Of a stretch of DNA of 6,141 bases, positions 1-5,385 are shown in pieces (the first letter of the stretch is position 1; each line of letters opens with the position of its first letter). Location: contig DBLQ01000082.1 in assembly GCA_002297505.1 (NCBI GenBank), positions 1 through 6,141 of the forward strand, given 5' to 3'. This DNA comes from Flavobacteriales bacterium UBA720. Its GTDB lineage: Bacteria; Bacteroidota; Bacteroidia; Flavobacteriales; Weeksellaceae. The translations under genes and the position numbers were made by a program. The notes below the pieces were generated by a model that searched no databases, was not told where the DNA came from, and worked only from the letters and a program-made list of their open reading frames with translations.

Positions 1-43
1 TTGATTTTCCGACATTCGGAAGACCGACAATTCCACATTTCAT
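1..43 (-). CDS. ychF: YchF-family ATPase, N-terminal fragment (cut by window edge)
   Basis: Reading leftward from an ATG at 41-43, the 14 visible codons give MKCGIVGLPNVGKS before the window ends. This is the P-loop (G1, GxxxxGKS) of the Obg-like P-loop NTPases. The exact lead-in KCGIVGLPNVGKS is characteristic of YchF, a ribosome-associated protein that in known members prefers ATP to GTP and is linked to translation and oxidative-stress responses. The rest of the gene, including the usual coiled-coil and TGS domains, lies to the left and cannot be checked. The start fits the family because YchF proteins begin only a few residues before the P-loop. It is transcribed divergently from the DUF721 gene at 205. 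Confidence rests on 14 residues, but they are very distinctive. Confidence 0.85.
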   Translation of the reverse strand, partial: MKCGIVGLPNVGKS

Positions 44-204
44 AATTTCGATTCAAAAATTAATATATAAAATTCAAAGTTGATCTATTCCTGATTTAAA
101 ATTTTAAATCATAAACTTTAAATTTTAAGTGGGCAAAGATACTGATTTTGTTTTGGAAATATCTACTTTTACAATCTTAAATCCATAGCGAAGAACAATC
201 ATCC
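44..204. other. AT-rich divergent intergenic spacer
   Basis: This 161-bp spacer separates the divergent starts of ychF and the DUF721 gene and should hold both promoters. On the minus strand a TATCTTTG box (134-141) fits the Bacteroidota -7 consensus TAnnTTTG and could serve ychF with a leader of about 85 nt, but I see no -33 TTTG at the usual distance. On the plus strand I find no convincing TAnnTTTG box; TACTTTTA at 164-171 is only a near match. The spacer also contains the 20-bp palindrome listed separately. Confidence 0.4.
92..111. repeat. Perfect 20-bp AT-rich palindrome
   Basis: Bases 92-101 are exactly the reverse complement of 102-111, with no spacer, giving a 20-bp palindrome with only one G-C pair per half. 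Symmetry stops at both flanks. It lies 48 bp upstream of the ychF start and 93 bp upstream of the DUF721 start. It could be an operator for a dimeric regulator, a cruciform-prone site, or chance in AT-rich DNA. It is not a terminator, because both neighbouring genes are transcribed away from it. Confidence 0.55.
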
Positions 205-501
205 ATGAGCCGAAAAAAACGGGAATTTCAATCTTCAGAATTGTTAAATTCTTTTGCCAGAATCTATGGCTTCGAGGATAAGCTCAAGGCTTTCGAAATC
301 CGGGACTTTCTGGCGCACTACCTTTCCGAAGATCTCTACTCGGAAATTGACACGGTCAATCTGAAAGAAAAAGTCCTCGTACTGCGCATCAAGTCACCCT
401 TGCTGAAAAACGATTTCCGGATGCGAAAATCATTTTTCCTCAGAAAATTCCAGGAAGTCCTGAAAGACGAGTCGTTAATTAATGACCTTCTGATCCTGTA
501 G
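205..501 (+). CDS. DUF721 / DciA-like protein
   Basis: This is a complete 98-aa protein, typical of the short DUF721 proteins of Bacteroidota, which consist of little more than the core domain. Residues 12-40 form an amphipathic helical region with a conserved-looking 'YGFEDKLKAFEIRDFLAHYL'. A short beta pair follows (about 50-63, ending VLVLRIKS), then the 'LLKNDFRMRKS' helix and a C-terminal VLKDESLINDLLIL, matching the usual DUF721 order. In bacteria lacking DnaC/DnaI, DciA (the DUF721 family) helps load the replicative helicase DnaB; whether this short form does so is inference. It is basic, cytosolic and has no signal peptide. The ATG at 205 follows a weak purine stretch, and no better in-frame start was seen. 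It is the only plus-strand gene here and overlaps the 3' end of the Gcr-like gene by 23 bp. Confidence 0.8.
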   Translation: MSRKKREFQSSELLNSFARIYGFEDKLKAFEIRDFLAHYLSEDLYSEIDTVNLKEKVLVLRIKSPLLKNDFRMRKSFFLRKFQEVLKDESLINDLLIL

Positions 502-2506
502 AAATATCCTGGATCATCTTCTTGCTGCGCTCGTCCAGCCTGGACCTTAGCGGAAAGAAAAACCGGAACGGATTACGGATAAAGTAGCCGAATATCTCTT
601 TAAAAATCTCGCGAGCCTCACTCAGCTCCACTTTCCGCGAGCGGAAGGCCAGCAGCATCGATAGCCCGAAACTTACGGCAAAATTAAAAAAGCCGATCAG
701 GAATACCGTAGTGAAGGAAATCCAGAACGTGTACGGTGTAATGACGAAATCTCGCCCATATAATCCCAAGGCAAAATTACCTGCCGCAAAGGTGATGTGG
801 CGAATATCGAGATCCAGCCCCAGAAAAAGACCAATCGGCGCCGTGGCACCGAGGAAAACCCCAAACCAGAAATTGGAAACAATGCCCGCCCAGTTTCTGG
901 AATAATACACAGAAAGCCGTTCTGCAATGCGCTGTCCAAAGAAATAATTGATCATCGGATTTTTTGCAATTCTTTTCGGAATCTGATAGAATACGGAATT
1001 ATTGCTGATATTGCCGGAAATCACTCCTGAAATAAAAAGAAAAACGCCGGCAATGCACGCGTGCAGAATCGCCTTCGACTGGAACGGATCCAGATCGTGC
1101 AGCAGCTTTCCGGATTTTTCGAATGCAAAATTTTGTTTGAAAAGAATCTCAAGTCCGTAAATAATGGCTAGTGATACCGGAAAAGACCATACTACATTGC
1201 CGATAAATGCTATGAATTGCGACCGGAAGAGCTGCGAAACCACGTGCGCAAACTCTCGGTATGTGTTTTTATTATCACCCTCGGAAAGCACTTTGGCCAT
1301 CGTAGCCGCCGTCATTGCCGGCTGTTTGGTCGCCAGGGTAAACCTCATCAGATAGATCATCACAAAACCCATTGCATAGTTCATTGAGAATAGAAAAGCG
1401 TGGGCAAAATCGCTGGTATCGATGTAGCTGTAAAGCATCTTCAGGACGCAGAGCGCACCGACGATGACACCGCCACCGGAAGCCTTCCAGAACATCTTGA
1501 GGTACGAGCCGAGTGTCGATGTGATGTAATGCGTGCCCATCTCCGCCGTATGATTGGTGATGAGATGAGACATCAGCCTGGTACTGTCCGATACCAGATC
1601 GCGGAGATTATTTTTATGCGATTTGTACTTTAAAATATTGAAAAACAGCTGTTTGGAATTGATCAATTGATCTTCCGGCTTATCGATCACAAAAAGTCTG
1701 ATGATATCGGACATCCTGTTCAGCTGCTGTCTGATTTTCAGCAGAGACTGATTGGTTTTGCTGGAAATTCCGTATTTCGAGGCATTTTTAAAGGCCACAT
1801 TCACAAATTCCAGACATTGCTCCAGATAAACCTTGACCTGTTTATACGTCACATCGGATGAAGAGAATTGAAAATCAGCATTATTTTTAAATTCCTCATT
1901 CAGCGTATCAAGCTCATTTTGCAGTGCCAGAAAGGGATTATCAAAGTTTCTGTACTCCGGCACCATCTTCATCACTTCTACATCCAGGGCATTGCCAATC
2001 ACGCGCCATGCAAGAATATTAAGCGAAAACAGCAACTCCTTTTTGACATGATGATTTTTGATGAAATGATCAATTTCCAAAAGCCGGAACAGCTCATTCA
2101 TCTTGTCTTCCGGCGAATTCTGGAAAAACTGCAGATCTTTCTTGGGTGTCACCAGAACATTGTCCACCAGATACCAGATCGTATTTTCATTTTCAATCGG
2201 TGGTAAGAGTTTATTCAGAATCCTTTTCTTGAATTCGGGAAAAAAAGCATTCTCGGAAAGGATGTCTGCCTCGGTGATCGAAAGATTAAAAGGTTTGGAC
2301 CGGAAAATATTGTTAATATAGTAAACCAAGTGCTGTCTGATGCCATCGTTATCTTTGAGATAAGCGGTGAACACACCGAGGTCATCTTTTTTGAGGCTAG
2401 AAATAATTTCTGACAACGGCTGCAGGGAAAGCGTTTCGTTCTGCTCGCTGAAATAGTTTTTCAGGATCGTGCTGAAGCTGTCTTTTTTGATAAGTCGCAT
2501 TGCCAT
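479..2506 (-). CDS. Gcr/COG4389-family multi-pass membrane protein ('site-specific recombinase' by name)
   Basis: This is a 675-aa protein with two halves. Residues 1-335 are soluble and mostly helical, with the family-like stretch 'SENAFFPEFKKRILNKLLPP' (84-103). From about 340 onward there are six or seven hydrophobic segments, near 344-362, 368-387, 431-454, 479-499, 543-563, 570-588 and 594-620. The hallmark RFTLATKQPAMTA (388-400) and GTHYI...KASGGGVIVG (325-350) match my memory of Pfam PF10136 / COG4389, named after gonococcal Gcr. I see no tyrosine-recombinase RHRY pattern and no serine-recombinase catalytic fold; the protein looks like an integral membrane protein of unknown biochemical role. 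It starts 16 bp after mtgA on the same strand, so co-transcription is likely. The start could be M1 or M3; M1 is used. The TAA stop lies inside the convergent DUF721 gene. Family assignment is firm, function is not. Confidence 0.85.
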   Translation of the reverse strand: MAMRLIKKDSFSTILKNYFSEQNETLSLQPLSEIISSLKKDDLGVFTAYLKDNDGIRQHLVYYINNIFRSKPFNLSITEADILSENAFFPEFKKRILNKLLPPIENENTIWYLVDNVLVTPKKDLQFFQNSPEDKMNELFRLLEIDHFIKNHHVKKELLFSLNILAWRVIGNALDVEVMKMVPEYRNFDNPFLALQNELDTLNEEFKNNADFQFSSSDVTYKQVKVYLEQCLEFVNVAFKNASKYGISSKTNQSLLKIRQQLNRMSDIIRLFVIDKPEDQLINSKQLFFNILKYKSHKNNLRDLVSDSTRLMSHLITNHTAEMGTHYITSTLGSYLKMFWKASGGGVIVGALCVLKMLYSYIDTSDFAHAFLFSMNYAMGFVMIYLMRFTLATKQPAMTAATMAKVLSEGDNKNTYREFAHVVSQLFRSQFIAFIGNVVWSFPVSLAIIYGLEILFKQNFAFEKSGKLLHDLDPFQSKAILHACIAGVFLFISGVISGNISNNSVFYQIPKRIAKNPMINYFFGQRIAERLSVYYSRNWAGIVSNFWFGVFLGATAPIGLFLGLDLDIRHITFAAGNFALGLYGRDFVITPYTFWISFTTVFLIGFFNFAVSFGLSMLLAFRSRKVELSEAREIFKEIFGYFIRNPFRFFFPLRSRLDERSKKMIQDISTGSEGH

Positions 2507-2522
2507 AGTCTTGCAAAAGTAA

Positions 2523-3170
2523 TCATTTCAGCGTAATGTGGTTCATCTGTCGCAGGATCCAGTTGTGTTTTTTATTGAGATAGGCAGAAGGATGTTTGGG
2601 ATCGTATTTTTTGGGATTGGGCAACACTGCCGCAATCCACGCAGCCTCGCTCTTGGTGAGATCCTTCGCAGGTTTTCCGAAATAGTATTGAGAAGCCGCT
2701 TCGACACCAAATACGCCCTGGCCCATTTCTATCGAATTAAGATAACGTTCCAGAATCACCTTTTTGCCCCATATTTTCTCGATGATGAAGGTATAAATCG
2801 CTTCCAGCCCTTTCCTGAACCAGCTTCTGCCCTGCCACAGGAATACATTCTTCGCCGTCTGCATAGAGATGGTACTGCCGCCGCGCACCACTTTTCCTTT
2901 TTTATCGTTTTTTTTCATCGCTTTTTCGATCTGTTTGAAATCGAAACCATTGTGATTAAAAAAATTCTGATCTTCCGAAGCGATTACGGCCTTTTTGACG
3001 TTGGTACCCATCTCGTCGTAGGAAATGTAATCCCGCTGGAGCTTTCCGTACTTGATCAGGCCACCCAGCTGTGTGAGCGTAATTGGCGGATTAAAAAAAA
3101 TACCAAAAATGATAAAAAGAATATTGGCAATTACCAGAATGAAAATGAGTTTCTTGATGAACTTCCACAT
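2523..3170 (-). CDS. mtgA: Monofunctional biosynthetic peptidoglycan glycosyltransferase (GT51)
   Basis: This 215-aa enzyme polymerises lipid II into glycan strands at the outer face of the inner membrane, without a transpeptidase domain. A single N-terminal membrane anchor covers about residues 5-26. The GT51 motifs appear in order: motif I ASEDQNFFNHNGFD (64-77, catalytic E66, H73), motif II GGSTISMQTAKN (97-108), motif III RKGLE (119-123, second glutamate E123), and ILERYLNSIEMG (139-150). The E66-E123 spacing of 57 residues agrees with known MtgA enzymes. FLWQGRSW before motif III is an MtgA-type signature, as opposed to bifunctional PBPs. One small variation is Met in place of the first Gln of the usual STISQQ. 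Length is normal for the family. The ATG at 3168-3170 has no Shine-Dalgarno sequence, as usual in this phylum. The Gcr-like gene follows after 16 bp. Confidence 0.95.
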   Translation of the reverse strand: MWKFIKKLIFILVIANILFIIFGIFFNPPITLTQLGGLIKYGKLQRDYISYDEMGTNVKKAVIASEDQNFFNHNGFDFKQIEKAMKKNDKKGKVVRGGSTISMQTAKNVFLWQGRSWFRKGLEAIYTFIIEKIWGKKVILERYLNSIEMGQGVFGVEAASQYYFGKPAKDLTKSEAAWIAAVLPNPKKYDPKHPSAYLNKKHNWILRQMNHITLK

Positions 3171-3189
3171 GGAGGGATGAAATTTTGGG

Positions 3190-3228
3190 CAAAAATAAAC
3201 AATTTTTGTTTGAAGCCTTTCAAAGTTA
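3190..3228 (-). promoter_or_regulatory. Candidate promoter(s) for mtgA
   Basis: Read on the minus strand, two boxes fit the Bacteroidota -7 consensus TAnnTTTG: TAACTTTG (complement of 3221-3228) and TATTTTTG (complement of 3190-3197). For the nearer box, a TTTG (3221-3224) lies 23 bp upstream, at the upper end of reported -33/-7 spacing, and the leader would be only about 14 nt. The farther box would give a leader of about 45 nt but has no -33 TTTG at the expected position. They sit in the 126-bp spacer between mtgA and the preceding gene. I saw no convincing terminator in that spacer. Confidence 0.35.
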
Positions 3229-3296
3229 CGGTTGCAGGACTTGGAGAGAATATAAACTGTTCATTATCACAAATTTGCGACCTTTTTAAGTCCATA

Positions 3297-3830
3297 TTAA
3301 TTCCGATGATGAACGGTAAAAACGAAATTATGACCCTGGACTACAAACAGCGAATGAAACACGTTCCCTTTTCTGAATCTGACGCCGTAATTCAGTTCAC
3401 CGCTGCGATCTTTCAATGTTAAAAGCTTGAGCAGCTGATCTGGATGATCCAAAGTATGTTTTGACTGGCCATCGTTATATATCGCATTGACAAAGTTCAG
3501 ATCCGGTGTACGTTTCATTGCGCACAGATTTCTCTGCCATTCTGCAAAAATTTGCTGTGGATCTTCAATAGTTTTGAACACAAATATCTCCCCGATCTTT
3601 CCCGGTTCATCAGCACTTTCTTCGATGCCCACATTGTGATCTCCGGCTTCGAAAACCATTTTGCGCAAGCCAGCCTCCGAGGCAATAACCGTAGGTGTAA
3701 TTCGCATAAAATATTCGAAATCTTCCAGTTTCTGATGGTGAAACGCAGCGTAATCTGCCAGCTCTCCGGAAGTCTGAGCATTAATTCCCGAGAAGAACAA
3801 CAACGATAGAAAACTCCACCCGAACGTCAT
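3297..3830 (-). CDS. Unrecognised protein with predicted signal peptide
   Basis: I do not recognise a named family for this 177-aa protein. Residues 1-18 (MTFGWSFLSLLFFSGINA, then Q) look like a Sec signal peptide with cleavage after A18, though the n-region has no Lys or Arg. There is no lipobox cysteine, so the mature protein (about 159 aa) is probably periplasmic. The mature part mixes helix with short beta strands (VIASEAGLRKMVFEAG, GEIFVFKTI, ELNYGVRFRKGNVFHSLFVVQGHNFVFTVHH) and has no obvious catalytic motif; it holds one cysteine, in NLCAMKR. The start is fixed: its ATG shares the ATGA overlap with the stop of the upstream gene, and the next in-frame codons upstream include a stop. Tight coupling suggests the two proteins act together, but the process is unknown. 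Confidence 0.75.
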   Translation of the reverse strand: MTFGWSFLSLLFFSGINAQTSGELADYAAFHHQKLEDFEYFMRITPTVIASEAGLRKMVFEAGDHNVGIEESADEPGKIGEIFVFKTIEDPQQIFAEWQRNLCAMKRTPDLNFVNAIYNDGQSKHTLDHPDQLLKLLTLKDRSGELNYGVRFRKGNVFHSLFVVQGHNFVFTVHHRN

Positions 3831-4453
3831 GATTCATCGTTTTTGAAATCCATCAGTCCTTCCACAAGACTCTTCCACTGCATCTTGGTCATCCGCATGG
3901 CACCGCCGAGATAGATGAAAAAATTCCTGATCTTCCCCATTAGACCGGTGTGCGCATAATTTGGTAATTCGTTCCTGCCGTACACACCAGCCTTGATGTA
4001 CGTAGCACCGCGCTCAATGAGAAATGACGACGATGACTGCGGTGAATAAAAATGTGCAACGTGATTTTTCTTACTGTCCGGCGCGCTGCTTGGCCGGCAA
4101 AGTATCAGATACCTTTCCAACTGACCGTCATAAATCCGTTCGTCGATCTTGACAATCCTTACCCAATCGAAGCCTTTTTCGTAGATATCACCCGGCCCCG
4201 GAATGTCGACTCTGATAAAATCACCTTCCTGCGGCATCCGATCTACATAAACTCCCGACTTATCAAACAGCCTGAAGTCTGCGGACATCCCGCCGCAAAT
4301 CTCCTTCCAATGATTGATGGAAAAAAACCGCGCTTTCAGCAATTCAAAACTCTCCATAGTTTCCTGCGGATCTCTGAAATGAGATTCTTTCTGAACATCC
4401 AGATGTGAGCCTCTCTGCTGTGTGGGAACGCCTTGTATTTTTGCAGCCTCCAT
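3827..4453 (-). CDS. Unrecognised conserved-looking soluble protein
   Basis: This 208-aa protein has no signal peptide and no long transmembrane segment, although 177-186 (NFFIYLGGAM) is mildly hydrophobic. It resembles uncharacterised Bacteroidota proteins as I remember them, through 'GDFIRVDIPGPGD...DWVRIVKI' (77-103, a small beta-rich domain), HVAHFYSP (131-138), 'SSFLIERG...IKAGVYGRNELPN' (142-165) and a C-terminal KMQWKSLVEGLM (190-201). No catalytic motif is evident. The ATG at 4451-4453 is preferred because a candidate promoter lies just upstream; M33 (MESFELL) is a possible later start, since residues 1-32 look unstructured. Its TGA stop overlaps the next gene's ATG by 4 bp, implying translational coupling. 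Function is unknown and I do not assign one. Confidence 0.75.
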   Translation of the reverse strand: MEAAKIQGVPTQQRGSHLDVQKESHFRDPQETMESFELLKARFFSINHWKEICGGMSADFRLFDKSGVYVDRMPQEGDFIRVDIPGPGDIYEKGFDWVRIVKIDERIYDGQLERYLILCRPSSAPDSKKNHVAHFYSPQSSSSFLIERGATYIKAGVYGRNELPNYAHTGLMGKIRNFFIYLGGAMRMTKMQWKSLVEGLMDFKNDES

Positions 4454-4480
4454 ATGTTGGGTTGGTTAACATTAATATTT

Positions 4481-4508
4481 CAAAATTACGATGGAATAGC
4501 TCACCAAA
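4481..4508 (-). promoter_or_regulatory. Candidate Bacteroidota promoter for the two-gene unknown operon
   Basis: On the minus strand, TTTG (complement of 4505-4508) is followed after 16 bp by TAATTTTG (complement of 4481-4488), an exact match to the TAnnTTTG -7 box. The spacing is about one base shorter than the commonly reported minimum. The -7 box ends 27 nt upstream of the ATG at 4453, giving a leader of roughly 20 nt. It lies just downstream of the terminator ending the ferritin-like gene, so the two genes at 3297-4453 probably have their own start site. Confidence 0.45.
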
Positions 4509-4538
4509 TTATGATCTGAGTCACATCATTAACTGCGA

Positions 4539-4563
4539 AAAGAGAGCTTTTGCTGCTCTCTTT
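4539..4563 (-). terminator. Rho-independent terminator of the YciF-type gene
   Basis: A perfect 9-bp inverted repeat (4539-4547 paired with 4555-4563, AAAGAGAGC/GCTCTCTTT) flanks a 7-nt loop. It starts about 30 nt beyond the stop of the ferritin-like gene at 4594. On the minus strand the stem runs into TTTT, a short U tract. Read in the plus direction it is also followed by a T-rich run, so it could act both ways, but no plus-strand gene ends here. Confidence 0.75.
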
Positions 4564-4593
4564 CTTTATATTTCCTAGTCTAAAATTTTCTCT

Positions 4594-5190
4594 TTACTTT
4601 GCTTTTGAGTTGAGATTGATATCTGCGAGACTTGTGAGTAGTTCATCGCACTTTTTCTCCTCTTCCAGTGTAGTTAACAGGTTTTGCAAAACTTCCTTTT
4701 CTTCCAGAATTTTTGCAAAAGCTGCCAAGGTTCCGTAAGTTGCGATCTCATAGTGCTCTACTTTCTGCGCAGCAGCAATGATTCCTGCGTCGCGCACACT
4801 TCCAGGCTCGGTTTCTTCTACAATGCTGTCGCCTTCATCCAAAATCCCCTGCATTGCATCGCATTTTTTGGCCTGGGCTTTTTTTCCCATTGCCTGGAAA
4901 CATTCTTCCAATCGGGTAACATGGGTTTCTGTTTCGCCCAGATGTTTTTCTATAGCGGCCTTCAGCTTTTCATTGGTAGCGTTTTTCATCATTTTAGGAA
5001 GCGCTTTCACCAAAGCTTTTTCTGCCCAATAAATATCCTTCAAAGAATCTTCAAAAAGGTCAGCTAGATCTTTGGCCGCATCTTTTTTTGCCGGCGTTTT
5101 TTTAGCAGTTGTTTTGGTAGAAGTTTTAGTAGAAGTTTTAGCTGGCGATGTCTTTTTCGCCGCAGCTGGTTGTGATTTGGTAGTTGCCAT
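4594..5190 (-). CDS. YciF-type ferritin-like protein (DUF892) with histone-like N-terminal tail
   Basis: This 198-aa protein has two parts. Residues 1-40 are almost only Lys, Ala, Thr, Ser and Pro (motifs AKKTSPAKTS, TKTSTKT, KKTPAKK), resembling bacterial histone-H1-like tails. Residues 41-190 are a four-helix ferritin-like domain very close to E. coli YciF as I recall it: DLFEDSLKDIYWAEKAL (45-60), KHLGETETHVTRLEE (82-96), RDAGIIAAAQKVEHYEIATYGTLA (133-156) and TLEEEKKCDELLT (174-186). Candidate metal ligands are E57, E86 or E88, H90, E145, H146, E148 and E176-E178. The family is tied to stress responses and probable iron or peroxide handling; the exact activity is not settled. The tail may bind DNA (inference). 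The ATG at 5188-5190 follows an extremely AT-rich leader without a Shine-Dalgarno sequence. A terminator at 4539-4563 suggests a single-gene unit. Confidence 0.9.
   Translation of the reverse strand: MATTKSQPAAAKKTSPAKTSTKTSTKTTAKKTPAKKDAAKDLADLFEDSLKDIYWAEKALVKALPKMMKNATNEKLKAAIEKHLGETETHVTRLEECFQAMGKKAQAKKCDAMQGILDEGDSIVEETEPGSVRDAGIIAAAQKVEHYEIATYGTLAAFAKILEEKEVLQNLLTTLEEEKKCDELLTSLADINLNSKAK
5117..5140 (-). repeat. Exact 12-bp tandem duplication inside the basic tail
   Basis: The 12-mer at 5117-5128 is repeated exactly at 5129-5140, inside the coding sequence of the ferritin-like protein. It encodes the duplicated TKTS of the Lys/Thr-rich tail (around residues 17-28). Because 12 bp is a whole number of codons, gain or loss of a unit would lengthen or shorten the tail without breaking the frame. 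Confidence 0.8.
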
Positions 5191-5385
5191 AATATATTAT
5201 TTAATTTTATTATTAATTCAATTTATACAACATTTAAGCCAAAAATATTTAACTGTAAAGCAAATAAATTTAATATTATTTAATATTATTTAATTAAGTT
5301 TGAACATAATTCATCGGAAACTATTTACAAATAGTTCCAATCAATTAAACACGGATGTGTATAGATATCAGGTTTTCATAGTTGT
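5191..5385. other. Very AT-rich spacer upstream of the ferritin-like gene
   Basis: This 195-bp spacer holds the likely promoter of the ferritin-like gene. On the minus strand TATTTTTG (complement of 5240-5247) matches the -7 box TAnnTTTG, 49 nt from the start codon. A TTTG at 5261-5264 is only 13 bp further upstream, too close for a standard -33 element. A 10-bp tandem repeat (TAATATTATT twice, 5271-5290) lies next to it. A weak imperfect hairpin at 5316-5338 follows the oxidoreductase gene but has no U tract, so I do not call a terminator. No gene is seen. Confidence 0.45.

Noticed and set aside
528..552. Inverted repeat near the 3' end of the Gcr-like gene (GTCCA/TGGAC core)
   Set aside because: It lies inside coding sequence, has an unpaired internal loop and is not followed by a T run in either direction.
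1868..2206. Plus-strand open frame opposite the Gcr-like gene, and similar shorter frames at 711-1861
   Set aside because: They lie wholly inside a well-supported gene on the other strand and show no domain, start signal or sensible composition.
479..2506. Mobile-element interpretation of the 'recombinase' gene
   Set aside because: There are no terminal inverted repeats, target duplications or attachment-like repeats, and the protein is a polytopic membrane protein in a housekeeping context.
2514..2521. TACTTTTG, a TAnnTTTG-like box just before the Gcr-like gene
   Set aside because: It lies only 7 nt from the start codon, leaving almost no leader, and mtgA is immediately upstream on the same strand, so read-through is the simpler explanation.
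2538..3422. Long plus-strand open frame (294 codons) opposite mtgA
   Set aside because: It is antisense to mtgA, whose GT51 motifs are unmistakable, and to the end of the neighbouring gene. Its translation is rich in Phe, His and Arg with no recognisable domain.
4684..5067. Plus-strand open frame opposite the ferritin-like gene
   Set aside because: It is the complement of a clear DUF892 domain, with a Phe/Ser/Cys-rich translation typical of an antisense shadow.
5316..5338. Imperfect hairpin after the FAD-Rieske gene
   Set aside because: It has a bulged, AT-rich stem, a very small loop and no U tract on the minus strand, which is too weak to call a terminator.
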